DNA of 64,000 nt from Nonomuraea solani (GCF_900108335.1 NZ_FNVT01000023.1:62001-126000); one strand, 5' to 3'. Shown: positions 23,802-33,438, counted from the stretch's first letter. Numbers and translations are program-made. The notes: generated by a model from the letters alone, not told the origin.

Positions 23802-25835
23802 ATGCGTGGTTTACGGGCGTCCGCAGTTGTTCTGTTGATCGTGGTCACGGCGTTCACGGGAGCGCAACCGTCCGCGCCGGCGGTCGCGGGACCGTCCGAC
23901 CCGGAGCCGGCCTCGCTGGTCACGCTCAGCGTGCCCGACCAGGCCGCGCTGGAACGCCTGGTCGCCGCGGGAGCCGACCTCACCGAACGGGTACGCCCCC
24001 AGCCCGACGGCAGCATCCAGATCGACGCGGTCGTCACCCCGAGCCAGCTCGACGCCCTGCGCCCGCTCGGCGCCAGGCTCGCCCCGCAGTCCCCGCCCCC
24101 GGCCACGCCGGAGCCGGGCATCACCCGCGACCGGCAGGTCGTCATCGAGCGGGCCGTCTGGTACAAGTCGCGCGACGGCCACTTCCTGTCGGTCGAGGCG
24201 TTCAGCGGCGGCGCCCAGGCCGCCACGCTCACCGTCACGTGGACCGGCGCCGGCGGCGCCACCGGGCAGGCGCAGATGATCGCGTACGTCGACGCGGGCA
24301 AGTATCTGGGCCACCAGCTCGCCACCCCCATCTTCACCGGCGAACGCGCGGTGAAGGTCACCGTCACCTCCTCCAGCGGCGCCGAGACCCGGGCGAACAC
24401 GAAGGAATGGCCGGACGGCGAGCAGCCCGACGCCACCGGGCCCGGCTACCAGAAGAACTTCATCACCCAGTACATGCCGCCGGCCCAGCTCAACGAGCGC
24501 ATCAAGGCGCTGCACCAGCGCTATCCCGGGCTCACCGACCTGATCGAGCTGCCGTACAAGACCAACGGCTACCGGCGTCACGCCCAGGCCCTGATCGGCA
24601 CCCCGCCCGGCGCGGCGGTCGTCGTCACCTCCAACGCCTACGGCTCCGAAGGCGGCAACGACCTGGCCGTCGAGCTCGTCGTCCCCGCCACGCCCGCCAG
24701 CCCGCTGCGCGTGACGCTCAACGGCAAGCAGATCACCGTCAGCCTGGCCACCAACGCCTCCGGCGCGCGCGTCAGCACCGCCGCCCAGGTCGCCGCCGCG
24801 ATCAACGCCACGCCCGGCCTGCCCGTCAAGGCGTCCGTCTACCGCACGGACCCGGGCGCGGGCGTCATGGTGCCGGCCCCGCTGACGCAGCTCGACGACT
24901 TCCTCAACGCCCCGCCCGACGTCTCCCGCGCGCCCGCGCAGGTCCTGGCGCTGCGCATCGGCGCGCACCGCAACGGCTCGCGTACCGGTGTGCTCGCCTA
25001 CGCCCAGGAGCACGCCAGGGAATGGGTGACGCCGCTGGTCACCATCGAGGCCGCCGAGCGGCTGCTGCGCAACCACGCCACCGACGCCGCCACCCGACGG
25101 CTGCTGGACCGCACGGACATCTTCATCGTGCCGACCGTCAACCCCGACGGCGCGAACTACAGCTTCTACGACTTCAACTCCCAGCGTAAGAACATGACCA
25201 ACCACTGCCCGCCGCAGCAGTCCGACCCCGCGCAGCGCAACACGTGGGGCGTGGACGTCAACCGCAACTACGCCGTGGGCTCGCTGTCCGACGGCTACTT
25301 CGGCGCCTCGGCCAACTGCGTGAGCGGCACGTACGCCGGTCCCGCCGAGCACTCCGAGCCCGAGAGCCGCAACGTCATCTGGCTGGCGCAGCGGTACCCC
25401 AACATCCGGTTCGCCATGAACGTGCACAGCTACGGCGGCTACTTCATGTGGCCGCCCGGGGCGTACAAGCTCGACGGCCGCGTCACCCTGCCCCGGCCGA
25501 GCCAGCAGCAGCTGGAGTACTTCATGCGCTCGGCCCGCACCATCGAGCAGGCCATCGCCGCCGAGCGGGGCACCGTCATCTGGCCGCAGCAGACCGGACC
25601 GGTGACCGACGTGCTGTACTCGGCGGCCGGCAACTCCGCCGACGAGCTCTGGTACGACCACGGCATCTACGGCTGGGACTTCGAGGTCGGCGCCGACCTG
25701 TGGAACCCGCAGACCCGTACCTGGCAGGCCGTGGGCTTCCAGCCGCCGTTCAACGAGGGCCACGCGGAGGCGATGGAGTTCGCCACCGGCCTGATCTCGC
25801 TGATCGGCATCGCCGCCTCTTACCGGGCACCGTGA
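23802..25835 (+). CDS. Secreted M14 zinc carboxypeptidase
   Basis: Start at ATG 23802 behind AGGAGG; the 677-residue product begins with a signal peptide. A long N-terminal domain precedes the M14 catalytic domain: zinc ligands H404 and E407 in EHARE, VPTVNPDG and VDVNRNY substrate residues, third ligand H542 in NVHSYGG, and catalytic Glu near 628 in WDFEVG. About 100 residues are inserted between the start of the M14 fold (GYRRHAQALIGTPP) and HxxE. It is followed by a second M14 gene. It probably degrades extracellular peptides for nutrition. Confidence 0.92.
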   Translation: MRGLRASAVVLLIVVTAFTGAQPSAPAVAGPSDPEPASLVTLSVPDQAALERLVAAGADLTERVRPQPDGSIQIDAVVTPSQLDALRPLGARLAPQSPPPATPEPGITRDRQVVIERAVWYKSRDGHFLSVEAFSGGAQAATLTVTWTGAGGATGQAQMIAYVDAGKYLGHQLATPIFTGERAVKVTVTSSSGAETRANTKEWPDGEQPDATGPGYQKNFITQYMPPAQLNERIKALHQRYPGLTDLIELPYKTNGYRRHAQALIGTPPGAAVVVTSNAYGSEGGNDLAVELVVPATPASPLRVTLNGKQITVSLATNASGARVSTAAQVAAAINATPGLPVKASVYRTDPGAGVMVPAPLTQLDDFLNAPPDVSRAPAQVLALRIGAHRNGSRTGVLAYAQEHAREWVTPLVTIEAAERLLRNHATDAATRRLLDRTDIFIVPTVNPDGANYSFYDFNSQRKNMTNHCPPQQSDPAQRNTWGVDVNRNYAVGSLSDGYFGASANCVSGTYAGPAEHSEPESRNVIWLAQRYPNIRFAMNVHSYGGYFMWPPGAYKLDGRVTLPRPSQQQLEYFMRSARTIEQAIAAERGTVIWPQQTGPVTDVLYSAAGNSADELWYDHGIYGWDFEVGADLWNPQTRTWQAVGFQPPFNEGHAEAMEFATGLISLIGIAASYRAP

Positions 25836-25853
25836 CCCCGGAGTGATCTCGCA

Positions 25854-25879
25854 GGCGGCCGGGCCCGCGCCCGGCCGCC
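25854..25879. terminator. 11-bp GC hairpin between the two M14 genes
   Basis: GGCGGCCGGGC (25854-25864) pairs perfectly with GCCCGGCCGCC (25869-25879) across a 4-nt loop. It is very stable but lacks a T-run. It probably separates or attenuates transcription between the two peptidase genes. Confidence 0.5.
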
Positions 25880-25916
25880 CCGGACCCTGATTCGCGACTT
25901 TCGGCTGGAGGCCGTC

Positions 25917-28463
25917 TTGCGCTTGCCCACCGCCCTCCTCGGCGTGGCCGTCGCCGCCGCGCTGCTCGTCATCCCGCAGGCCGCGCAGGCCGCCCGCCCA
26001 GAACCGCCGCCTCCCGCCGTACGCGACTCCGGCAACGGTCCCGAGCGGAACGAGGTCGCCGCCGGGGCGCCGGAACGGTCCGGCGCCCCGCGGGCCGTCA
26101 CCGGGGTGTCCTCCGACCAGGGCTATCCCCGGCGCACACGGCTGCCGGTGCCTCCGGAGAACCCGGCCGACGCCTCCATCAAGCTCGGGCTGGTGCCGTA
26201 CCACGGCATCGCGCCCCGGCTCAACGACCTGCTGGGGCGCGGCGACCGGGTGAGCGCCGAGATCATCGGCAGCTCGTACCAGGGCCGCGACCTCTACCTC
26301 GTCACCGTCACCGCGCCCGAGACGCACGTCGAGGTGCGCGAGCAGGCGCGCCTGCGCGCCCGCATCGAGAACGAGCCGGCCGCCGCCGCCCACGACCCCG
26401 AGCTGATCAAGCGGTACAAGGCGCCGATCTTCATCAACGGCAACATCCACGGCAACGAGTGGGAGGGCACCGACGCCGCCCTGCGCACCATCGAGCACCT
26501 CGCCACCAGCACCGATCCGGCGGTCACCGACCTGCTCAAGCGCACCAGGCTGTACTTCAACATCACCGCCAACCCCGACGGCCGGGTCAACGGCGTGCGC
26601 CAGAACGGCGCCGGGTTCGACCTCAACCGCGACTTCGTCACCGCCTCGCAGTCCGAGGTGCGCGCCATGCGCCAGGTGATGATCGACACCCAGCCCGTCG
26701 CCATGCTCGACCTGCACGGCTACGTCAACGGCACGCTCATCGAGCCGACCACCCCGCCGCACGGCGCCAATTACGAGTACGACCTGTTCATCACCAACAC
26801 CTACGCCAACGGCCTGAACATGGAGGCCGCGGTCAACGGGCTGGGCTACACCCCGGAGAAGGACGGCGTGGAGCCGGTCCAGATCCCGTTCCGCGACTCC
26901 GAGGAGGGCTGGGACGACTGGCCGCCGATCTTCACCCCGCAGTACGCGCCGTTCCACGGCACGGTCGCCGCGCACACCGTGGAGATCCCGCTGCGGGTCA
27001 ACGGCGCCGACTACACCAACCTGCCGGTCACCGAGCTGCGCCGTCGTTCGGCGATCAACACCGACGTGGCCGCCGCCGCGATCCGGGCGACCTACGGCTT
27101 CGTGCGCGACCGGCACGACCGGCTGATCGCCGACCAGATCGAGGTGTTCAGGCGCGGTTCGGCCGGTGAGCCGTCGAAGGTCGTCCCGCTCGGCATCGTG
27201 CCCGGCTTCGGCCCCGAGGACGTCTACAACACCACCTTCCCCGGCGCGTACGTCATCCCCGCGGGCACCGGTCAGCGCTCCGCGACGGCCGCCGCCCGCC
27301 TGGTGGACCACCTGGTCGCGAACGACGTCCGGGTCGGGCGGGCCGAGCATCCGTTCCGGGCGGGCGCCGCGTCGTACCCGGCGGGCTCCTATGTCGTCGA
27401 CATGCGCCAGCCCAAACGCGGCCTGGCCAACGTCCTGCTGGAGCCCGGCGCCGACATCTCGCCCAAGGTGGGCACCATGTACGACATCTCCGGCTGGAGC
27501 CTCGGCCTGCTCTGGGGCGCCACCGTGGCGACCGCCGACGCGGTGTCCGTACGGACGTCGCCGGTGCAGGCCGCCGCGCCCACCGGCTCGGTCCCCGACG
27601 GCCGCGGCGCGCTGGCGCTCAAGGTGACCGACGCCAAGGAGGTCATGGCGCTCAACGCGCTGCTGGCCCAGGGCGTCGAGGTGACGTGGGGCGGCGGCAC
27701 GGCGATCGTCCCGTCCGCCGCCAGAGCGGCGGCCAGGACGGTCGCCGACCGCTACGGCGTCGCCTTCACGGTGGCGGGCACCACGGCCGGGGCCAGGCTC
27801 GCCCCGGTCCGCATCGCCGCCGCCGCGTCCGCCGACGAGCTGTTCACGCTGCGCGAGCTGGGCTTCGCCGTCACCCCGGTCTCCACCGCCGTGCTCAACG
27901 CGGGCTTCGACTGGAGCGGCACCGACGTCCTGTACGTCTCCAGCGGCCTCAGCCACGCCGCGCTCAACCCGGCGGCCAGGACGGCGCTCACCGCGTTCCT
28001 CGCCACCGGCGGCGTGATCGGCCGCGGCGCGACGGGCGCGGCCTTCAACACCGCCGCCGGCCTGCTCTCCGTCACCCCGGTGGCCGGCAACCCGGACGCC
28101 AACGGCGTGGTCCGCACGGTCGCCGGCAACGGCCCCGTCGGACCCGGCTCGCCCGAGCACGCGTTCGTGTACTCGCCCCGCTGGTTCACCGGGCTGGGCG
28201 CGGGCGTCACGGCCGAGCAGTCGTACGCCACCACCGGCCCGCTGGTCTCCGGCCACTGGCGCCCCAACGAGGACGGCACCGGCGGCCCGGAGGCGGCCCG
28301 AGGCAGGGCGGCCGTGGTCAGCGGCCGGGACGAGGCGGGCGCGGCCGTCGTGCTGTTCGGCACCGAGCCGATGTTCCGCAACCATCCCAAGGGACTGTTC
28401 GCGCAGGTGGCGAGGGGAGTGTACTGGTCGGCCGCGGTCACCGGCGCCGCGGTCACGCCTTGA
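25917..28463 (+). CDS. Secreted M14-family peptidase with long C-terminal region
   Basis: TTG start with GGAGG upstream; signal peptide ends near AAQAA. The 848-residue protein has zinc ligands H178 and E181 (NIHGNEWEG), ANPDGR, DLNRDF, H267 (DLHGY) and a catalytic-type Glu near 356 (HTVEIPL). About 400 residues after the catalytic domain are non-catalytic, alpha/beta in character, with a late glutamine-amidotransferase-like pattern (VLYVSSGLSHAALNPAARTA cited in full length 20). It differs in architecture from the M14 gene before it. It is probably an extracellular carboxypeptidase acting on a different substrate class. Confidence 0.9.
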   Translation: MRLPTALLGVAVAAALLVIPQAAQAARPEPPPPAVRDSGNGPERNEVAAGAPERSGAPRAVTGVSSDQGYPRRTRLPVPPENPADASIKLGLVPYHGIAPRLNDLLGRGDRVSAEIIGSSYQGRDLYLVTVTAPETHVEVREQARLRARIENEPAAAAHDPELIKRYKAPIFINGNIHGNEWEGTDAALRTIEHLATSTDPAVTDLLKRTRLYFNITANPDGRVNGVRQNGAGFDLNRDFVTASQSEVRAMRQVMIDTQPVAMLDLHGYVNGTLIEPTTPPHGANYEYDLFITNTYANGLNMEAAVNGLGYTPEKDGVEPVQIPFRDSEEGWDDWPPIFTPQYAPFHGTVAAHTVEIPLRVNGADYTNLPVTELRRRSAINTDVAAAAIRATYGFVRDRHDRLIADQIEVFRRGSAGEPSKVVPLGIVPGFGPEDVYNTTFPGAYVIPAGTGQRSATAAARLVDHLVANDVRVGRAEHPFRAGAASYPAGSYVVDMRQPKRGLANVLLEPGADISPKVGTMYDISGWSLGLLWGATVATADAVSVRTSPVQAAAPTGSVPDGRGALALKVTDAKEVMALNALLAQGVEVTWGGGTAIVPSAARAAARTVADRYGVAFTVAGTTAGARLAPVRIAAAASADELFTLRELGFAVTPVSTAVLNAGFDWSGTDVLYVSSGLSHAALNPAARTALTAFLATGGVIGRGATGAAFNTAAGLLSVTPVAGNPDANGVVRTVAGNGPVGPGSPEHAFVYSPRWFTGLGAGVTAEQSYATTGPLVSGHWRPNEDGTGGPEAARGRAAVVSGRDEAGAAVVLFGTEPMFRNHPKGLFAQVARGVYWSAAVTGAAVTP

Positions 28464-28518
28464 CAGATCCGATCTCGGCGCTGGTCATGGGGAACTTGAC
28501 GGGTTACCATCCGGAAAC

Positions 28519-28529
28519 ACATCCGATGT
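28519..28529. promoter_or_regulatory. Palindromic motif before GH97
   Basis: ACATCCGATGT is an odd palindrome 22 bp before the start codon, inside ACACATCCGATGTATGT. The core TCCGATGTAT recurs before the GH95 gene (30450). A TTGACG at 28496-28501 could be the -35 box, placing the motif over the core promoter. Confidence 0.5.
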
Positions 28530-28550
28530 ATGTGGCCCGCAGGAGTCCCC

Positions 28551-30425
28551 ATGGCCCTCGCCGTACGTCTCTGCGCCGTCCTGATCCTGTCCCTCTTATT
28601 GACGCCCGCCGTCCCGGCGCAGGCCGCGCCGGGTAGCTGGCGGATCTCCGGCCTTCCCGGCGGGCCGGCGGCGGAGCTCGCGCTCGACCCGTCGGCGGGC
28701 ACCCTGACCTTCGCCGTGACCCGCCACGGCGCCACCGTCCTGCAACCCGGCCCGCTCGGCATCGTCGCCGAGCGGGCCGACCTGTCCCAGGGGCTGCGGT
28801 TCCTGCACCGGCGCGACCGCCTGGTGACCGAGCGCTACCGCACCGCGGCCGGCAAGCGGCTCGACAGGTCGGCGCTCATGCGCGAGGCCACGTTCGCCTT
28901 CTCGGGCGCCGGCGGCGCCCGGCTCGACGTGGTGGTCAGGGTCGCGCGCGACGGCGTCGCCTACCGCTACCGGCTGCCCGGCGACCAGGGCGCCGTCCTG
29001 CGTGAGACGTCCGCGTTCACCCTGCCCCAGGACGCCACCGCCTGGCTGGCCCGGCACCGGCGCGACTACGAGAACCCGTTCGAGCAGCACACCGCCGCCG
29101 CCGCGCCCACGGCCGACTTCATGGTGCCCGCCCTCTTCGAGACCGGCGGCGGCCACGTCCTGATCACCGAATCGGACCTCGACGGCCGCTACTCCGGGCC
29201 CCGCCTGGCCCATGAGGAGGGCTCCGCCACGTACGCGCTGCGGCTCTGGGACGAGCGGGTCGAGGTGTCCGGGCCGCTGGAGACCCCGTGGCGGGTGATG
29301 ATCGCCGGTGACCTGGCCACGGTGACCGCGTCCACGCTGGCGGACGACCTCGCCCCCGATTCCAAGGTCCGCGACACCTCCTGGATCGACCCCGGCCAGG
29401 TGCTGTGGACCTGGCTGGCCGGCGGCAGGGAGGCGGGCCAGAGCCTCGCGGCCCAGCAGGCGTTCGTGGACTACGCCGCCGAGCGCCGCTGGCCGTACGT
29501 GGCCGTGGACGCCGGCTGGTACTTCCTCAGAGACCAGTGGGACGTCACCGACCCCGACTGGCCGGCCACGAGCTGGATCCCGCAGCTCGTCGAGTACGCG
29601 CGCGCCAAGGGCGTCGGGATCCACGTCTGGATCCACTTCCGCGACCTCGACACCCCCGAGGAACGCGCCCTGTGGCTGCCCACCCTGAACCGCTGGGGCG
29701 TGCGCGGCGTCAAGATCGACTTCATGGACGCCGAGTCGCAGGAGCGGCTGCGCTGGTACGACGAGATCCTGCCCGCCACCGCCGCGAACCGGCTCATGGT
29801 CAACTTCCACGGCTCCACGCTCCCCAAGGGCATCCAGCGCACCTGGCCGCACGTGATGACCATGGAGGGCGTGCACGGCGGCGAGAAGCGCACGCTCACC
29901 ACCGCCCACCTGACGACCCTGCCCTTCACCAGGAACGTGGTCGGCTCGATGGACTACACGCCGATGGCCTTCCACCGGCCGTCGCGGCCCACCTCCGACG
30001 CGCACGAACTGGGCCTTTCCGTCTCGTACGAGTCCGGCCTGCAGAACCTGGCCGGCACCGTCGAGTCCTACCGGGCCAGGCCGCAGGCCGAGCGCTTCCT
30101 CGAACAGGTGCCCACCGCCTGGGACGAGACGCGGCTGCTGTCCGGCCGCCCCGCCGACCACGTGGTGCTGGCCCGCAGGAGCGGAGACCGGTGGTTCGTG
30201 GGGGCCGGGATCTCGGGCGCCGCGCGCACGCTCGACGTCCCCCTGAGCATGCTGCGCGGCCGATGGCTGGTCGAGGTCGTCCGCGACGGCCAGGACGGCC
30301 TGGTACGCGAGAGCCACGTCGTCGACGGCCCCCGAGGGCGGCTGACGGTGGCGGTGCCCGGCGAGGGCGGCTACGCGGCGATCGCCTGCCGATGGCGTTC
30401 GGGGATCACGACCTGCGACCGCTAG
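28551..30425 (+). CDS. Secreted GH97 alpha-glycosidase
   Basis: ATG 28551 has AGGAG close upstream and begins a signal peptide; an in-frame ATG seven codons earlier lies in the operator. The 624-residue enzyme has the GH97 order: N-terminal super-beta-sandwich, central barrel with WTWLAGGREAG and AVDAGWY, and a C-terminal beta domain. D390 in GVKIDFMD fits the nucleophile of retaining GH97 alpha-galactosidases rather than the inverting alpha-glucosidase arrangement, so alpha-galactosidase or beta-L-arabinopyranosidase activity is preferred. It shares an upstream motif with the following GH95 gene. Confidence 0.9.
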   Translation: MALAVRLCAVLILSLLLTPAVPAQAAPGSWRISGLPGGPAAELALDPSAGTLTFAVTRHGATVLQPGPLGIVAERADLSQGLRFLHRRDRLVTERYRTAAGKRLDRSALMREATFAFSGAGGARLDVVVRVARDGVAYRYRLPGDQGAVLRETSAFTLPQDATAWLARHRRDYENPFEQHTAAAAPTADFMVPALFETGGGHVLITESDLDGRYSGPRLAHEEGSATYALRLWDERVEVSGPLETPWRVMIAGDLATVTASTLADDLAPDSKVRDTSWIDPGQVLWTWLAGGREAGQSLAAQQAFVDYAAERRWPYVAVDAGWYFLRDQWDVTDPDWPATSWIPQLVEYARAKGVGIHVWIHFRDLDTPEERALWLPTLNRWGVRGVKIDFMDAESQERLRWYDEILPATAANRLMVNFHGSTLPKGIQRTWPHVMTMEGVHGGEKRTLTTAHLTTLPFTRNVVGSMDYTPMAFHRPSRPTSDAHELGLSVSYESGLQNLAGTVESYRARPQAERFLEQVPTAWDETRLLSGRPADHVVLARRSGDRWFVGAGISGAARTLDVPLSMLRGRWLVEVVRDGQDGLVRESHVVDGPRGRLTVAVPGEGGYAAIACRWRSGITTCDR

Positions 30426-30449
30426 ACCTCCGACCTTAACTGTTCTCAT

Positions 30450-30460
30450 ACCTCCGATGT
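30450..30460. promoter_or_regulatory. Second copy of the GH97-type motif, before GH95
   Basis: ACCTCCGATGT plus AT repeats the TCCGATGTAT core found at 28522-28531. It lies 16 bp before the GH95 start codon, at a similar distance as in front of GH97. Common control of the two exoglycosidase genes is likely. Confidence 0.5.
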
Positions 30461-30475
30461 ATAGGTGCATCCTTG

Positions 30476-32890
30476 ATGAAGAAGCGGTTACTGGCAGGGC
30501 CGATCGTCCTCGTGCTCGGCGCGGCCCTCACGGTCGTCCCGGCGGCCACGGCGCAGAGCGCGGCCAAGCCGTACACGCTGTGGTACGACGAGCCGGCCCC
30601 CGACACGAACGCCGGCTGGGAGGAACGCTCGCTGCCCATCGGCAACGGCGCCATGGGCGCCACCGTGTTCGGCGGCGTCCAGGCCGAGCGGCTGCAGTTC
30701 AACGACAAGACCCTGTGGACCGGCGGGCCCGGCGTCGCCGACTACACCTACGGCAACTGGGACGCCCCGAGACCGGGCGCCCTGGAGGCGATCAGGCAGC
30801 GGATCTGGAACGAGGGCGGCATCTCGCCCAACGACGTCCTCGCCTCGCTCGGCCTCAAGTCCGACACGCCGCGCCACCGCCGGTTCGGCGCCTACCAGAG
30901 CTTCGGCGACCTGCGCCTCACCTTCCCCGGCCTCACCGGAGCGCCCGCCGACTACCGCAGGGAGCTCGACATCGCACGCGGCGTCGCGGGCGTGTCCTTC
31001 ACCGCCGGCGGCGTCCGCCACACCCGCGAGTACTTCGCCTCCGCGCCCGCCGGCGTGATCGTGGCCAGGCTCGCCGCCGACCGGCCCGGCGGGCTGACGT
31101 TCACCGCCGGGATCGCCGTACCGGCCAACCGCTCGGCCACCGCGACGGCCGCCGGCGGCCGGGCCACCGTCAAGGGCGCCCTGACCAGTAACGGAATGAG
31201 GTACGAGGCCCAGGTGCGGGTGCTCGGCCAGGGCGGCACCAGGACCGACAACCCCGACGGCACCGTCACGCTGACCGGCGCAGACTCGGCGCTCCTCATC
31301 CTCGGCACCGGCACCGACTACGCCGCCGACTATCCGGCGTACAAGGGCGACGACCCGCACGCCGCCCTCACGGCGCGAGTCGACGCGGCCGCGGCCCTGG
31401 GCTACGCCCGGCTGCGCCACGGGCACCTGACCGACCACGGCCGGCTGTTCGACCGGGTGCGGCTCGACCTCGGCGGCAGCCTGCCCGGCGACCCCACCGA
31501 CGACCTCCTCGCCCGCTACGGCAAGGACGCCGCGCCGGCCGCCGACCGGGCGCTCGAACAGCTCTTCTACCAGTACGGCCGCTACCTGCTCATCGCCTCC
31601 TCCCGCCCCGGATCCCTCCCGGCCAACCTCCAGGGCGTGTGGAACGTCTCCGAGGCCCCGCCGTGGCAGTCGGACTACCACCTCAACATCAACCTGCAGA
31701 TGAACTACTGGCCCGCCGAGATGACCGGCCTGGCCGAACTGGCCCAGCCCCTGCACGCCTACGTCGGCGGGCTGCGCGAACCCGGCCGGGTCACCGCCGG
31801 GCAGATGTACGGGGCGGACGGCTGGGTCGCCCACCACGCCTCGAACATCTTCGGCCACACCGGAGCCTGGGACCACCCGGCCTACTTCTTCCCCGAGTCG
31901 GGCGCCTGGCTGTCCCTGCAGCTCTACGACCACTACCGGTTCACCCTCGACGAGAACTACCTGAAGCGGACCGCGTACCCCGTCATGAAGGAGGCCGCGC
32001 AGTTCTGGCTCGACTTCCTCCAGACCGACCCCCGGGACGGCAGGCTCGTCGCCATCCCCAGCCGCTCGCCGGAGATCGGCCCGACGACGGCGGGCGCGGC
32101 GATGTCGCAGCAGATCCTCTGGGCGCTGTTCACCGACCTGCGCGAGGCCGCCGGGCTGGTCGGCGACGGCGAGTACGCCACGCGGGCCGCCCGGGTCCTC
32201 GCGCGACTCGACCCCGGGCTGCGCGTCGGCAAGTGGGGCCAGCTCCAGGAGTGGAAGGAGGACATCGACGACCCGGCGGAGACCCACCGGCACGTCTCCC
32301 ACCTGTTCGCGGTGCATCCGGGACGGCAGATCTCGCCGCGCACGACGCCGGAGCTGGCGCAGGCGGCCAAGGTCTCGCTCAACGCCAGGACCGACGCAGG
32401 CACCGGCTGGAGCAAGGCGTGGAAGATCAACTTCTGGGCGCGGCTGCTCGACGGCGATCGCGCGCACAAGCTGCTGAGCGACCAGCTCCAGACCAGCACG
32501 CTGGCCAACCTGTGGGACACGCACCCGCCGTTCCAGATCGACGGGAACTTCGGCGCGACCTCCGGCATGACCGAGATGCTGCTGCAGAGCCACCTCGGCA
32601 CGGTCGACCTGCTGCCGGCGCTGCCCGCGTCATGGGCGGACGGCCGCGTGTCGGGCCTGCGCGCCCGCGGTGCCCACACGGTGGACCTGACCTGGGCCTC
32701 GGGGCGGCTGTCGGAGGCCCGGCTGACCGCCGGAAAGTCCGGCCCGGTCGAGGTCCGCAACGCCGCCTTCCGCGGCGGCGTCCGCATCACGGGCGAGCGC
32801 GGCGGGCCGGTCGTGCACACCCGCGACGGGGACACCGTGACGTTCCAGGCCCGGCCCGGCGCGGTCTACCGGATCGTGGCCGTGCGCTAA
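30476..32890 (+). CDS. Secreted GH95 alpha-L-fucosidase / alpha-L-galactosidase
   Basis: The 804-residue enzyme has a signal peptide (ending near AQSAA). The N-terminal beta domain starts LWYDEPAPDTNAGWEE, followed by the helical (alpha/alpha)6 barrel. Residues matching the Bifidobacterium AfcA catalytic set are visible: N404 and N406 in HLNINLQMNYW, E533 in SRSPEIG, and D689 in FQIDGNFG. GH95 inverts alpha-1,2-linked L-fucose or L-galactose, sugars found on xyloglucan and rhamnogalacturonan side chains. This fits the neighbouring GH97 and the PL11 locus. ATG 30476 is preferred over the TTG one codon earlier. A strong terminator follows. Confidence 0.93.
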   Translation: MKKRLLAGPIVLVLGAALTVVPAATAQSAAKPYTLWYDEPAPDTNAGWEERSLPIGNGAMGATVFGGVQAERLQFNDKTLWTGGPGVADYTYGNWDAPRPGALEAIRQRIWNEGGISPNDVLASLGLKSDTPRHRRFGAYQSFGDLRLTFPGLTGAPADYRRELDIARGVAGVSFTAGGVRHTREYFASAPAGVIVARLAADRPGGLTFTAGIAVPANRSATATAAGGRATVKGALTSNGMRYEAQVRVLGQGGTRTDNPDGTVTLTGADSALLILGTGTDYAADYPAYKGDDPHAALTARVDAAAALGYARLRHGHLTDHGRLFDRVRLDLGGSLPGDPTDDLLARYGKDAAPAADRALEQLFYQYGRYLLIASSRPGSLPANLQGVWNVSEAPPWQSDYHLNINLQMNYWPAEMTGLAELAQPLHAYVGGLREPGRVTAGQMYGADGWVAHHASNIFGHTGAWDHPAYFFPESGAWLSLQLYDHYRFTLDENYLKRTAYPVMKEAAQFWLDFLQTDPRDGRLVAIPSRSPEIGPTTAGAAMSQQILWALFTDLREAAGLVGDGEYATRAARVLARLDPGLRVGKWGQLQEWKEDIDDPAETHRHVSHLFAVHPGRQISPRTTPELAQAAKVSLNARTDAGTGWSKAWKINFWARLLDGDRAHKLLSDQLQTSTLANLWDTHPPFQIDGNFGATSGMTEMLLQSHLGTVDLLPALPASWADGRVSGLRARGAHTVDLTWASGRLSEARLTAGKSGPVEVRNAAFRGGVRITGERGGPVVHTRDGDTVTFQARPGAVYRIVAVR

Positions 32891-32906
32891 AATGTGACCA
32901 CACTTC

Positions 32907-32937
32907 AGCCTCCCGGTTCGCGCCGGGAGGCTTTTTT
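32907..32937 (+). terminator. Rho-independent terminator of GH95, overlapping the GNAT ribosome binding site
   Basis: AGCCTCCCGG (32907-32916) pairs with CCGGGAGGCT (32923-32932), loop TTCGCG, followed by six T. The descending arm contains GGGAGG, the only Shine-Dalgarno sequence of the gene starting at 32939. Confidence 0.85.
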
Positions 32938-32938
32938 C

Positions 32939-33433
32939 ATGACTGATCACGTCTTCGTACGCCCTGCCCTCGCCGCCGACCGGCCCGCCGTGGAGCGGCT
33001 CTGGCTCATGTTCCAGCACGACATGTCCGAGTTCCAGGGACGGCTCCCCAACTCCGACGCCACCTTCAGGAGCGAACGCCTCGCATCGGCCTTCCAAGAC
33101 CCCGGCTGGGCGGCCTACCTCATGACCAGCGGCGACCACCCGGCCGGGTTCGCGTTCGTCCGCGGCCTGGACGGCCCGGTCCGCGTGCTCAACAGCTTCT
33201 TCGTGGTACGCGGCGCGCGCCGGTCCGGCATCGGGGCGCGCGCCGTCGAGAAGGTGGTGGCGCGGCACCCCGGCGCGTGGCAGGTCGCCTTCCAGGACGC
33301 CAACGCCGGGGCGGTGGCCTTCTGGCGGCGCGTCGCCACCGAGATCGCCGGCGACGAGTGGACCGAGGAGCGCAGGCCCGTGCCCGGCCGGCCCGACTCG
33401 CCGCCGGACGTGTGGATCTCCTTCACCACCTGA
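32939..33433 (+). CDS. GNAT-family N-acetyltransferase
   Basis: The 164-residue protein has the GNAT pattern: FVRPALAADRPAVERLW at the N-terminus, a central beta hairpin, the acetyl-CoA loop RGARRSGIGARAVEKVV, and a terminal DANAGAVAFWRRV. ATG 32939 is 8 nt after GGGAGG, which is locked in the terminator hairpin of the GH95 gene. No promoter is visible between, so it may be expressed only by read-through when the hairpin is open. GTG 32894 upstream is a possible alternative start. It converges on the EF-G-like gene with 5 bp between stops. The substrate is unknown. Confidence 0.85.
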   Translation: MTDHVFVRPALAADRPAVERLWLMFQHDMSEFQGRLPNSDATFRSERLASAFQDPGWAAYLMTSGDHPAGFAFVRGLDGPVRVLNSFFVVRGARRSGIGARAVEKVVARHPGAWQVAFQDANAGAVAFWRRVATEIAGDEWTEERRPVPGRPDSPPDVWISFTT

Positions 33434-33438
33434 CGCCG

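Noticed and set aside
23811..28385. A 1524-codon open frame on the minus strand opposite the two M14 peptidase genes
   Set aside because: It is antisense to two genes with complete catalytic motifs and signal peptides. Its translation is low-complexity Arg/Gly/Val/Asp-rich, typical of the opposite strand of high-GC codons.
30488..32593. A 701-codon minus-strand frame across GH95
   Set aside because: GH95 catalytic residues are all present on the plus strand; the opposite frame has no recognisable content.
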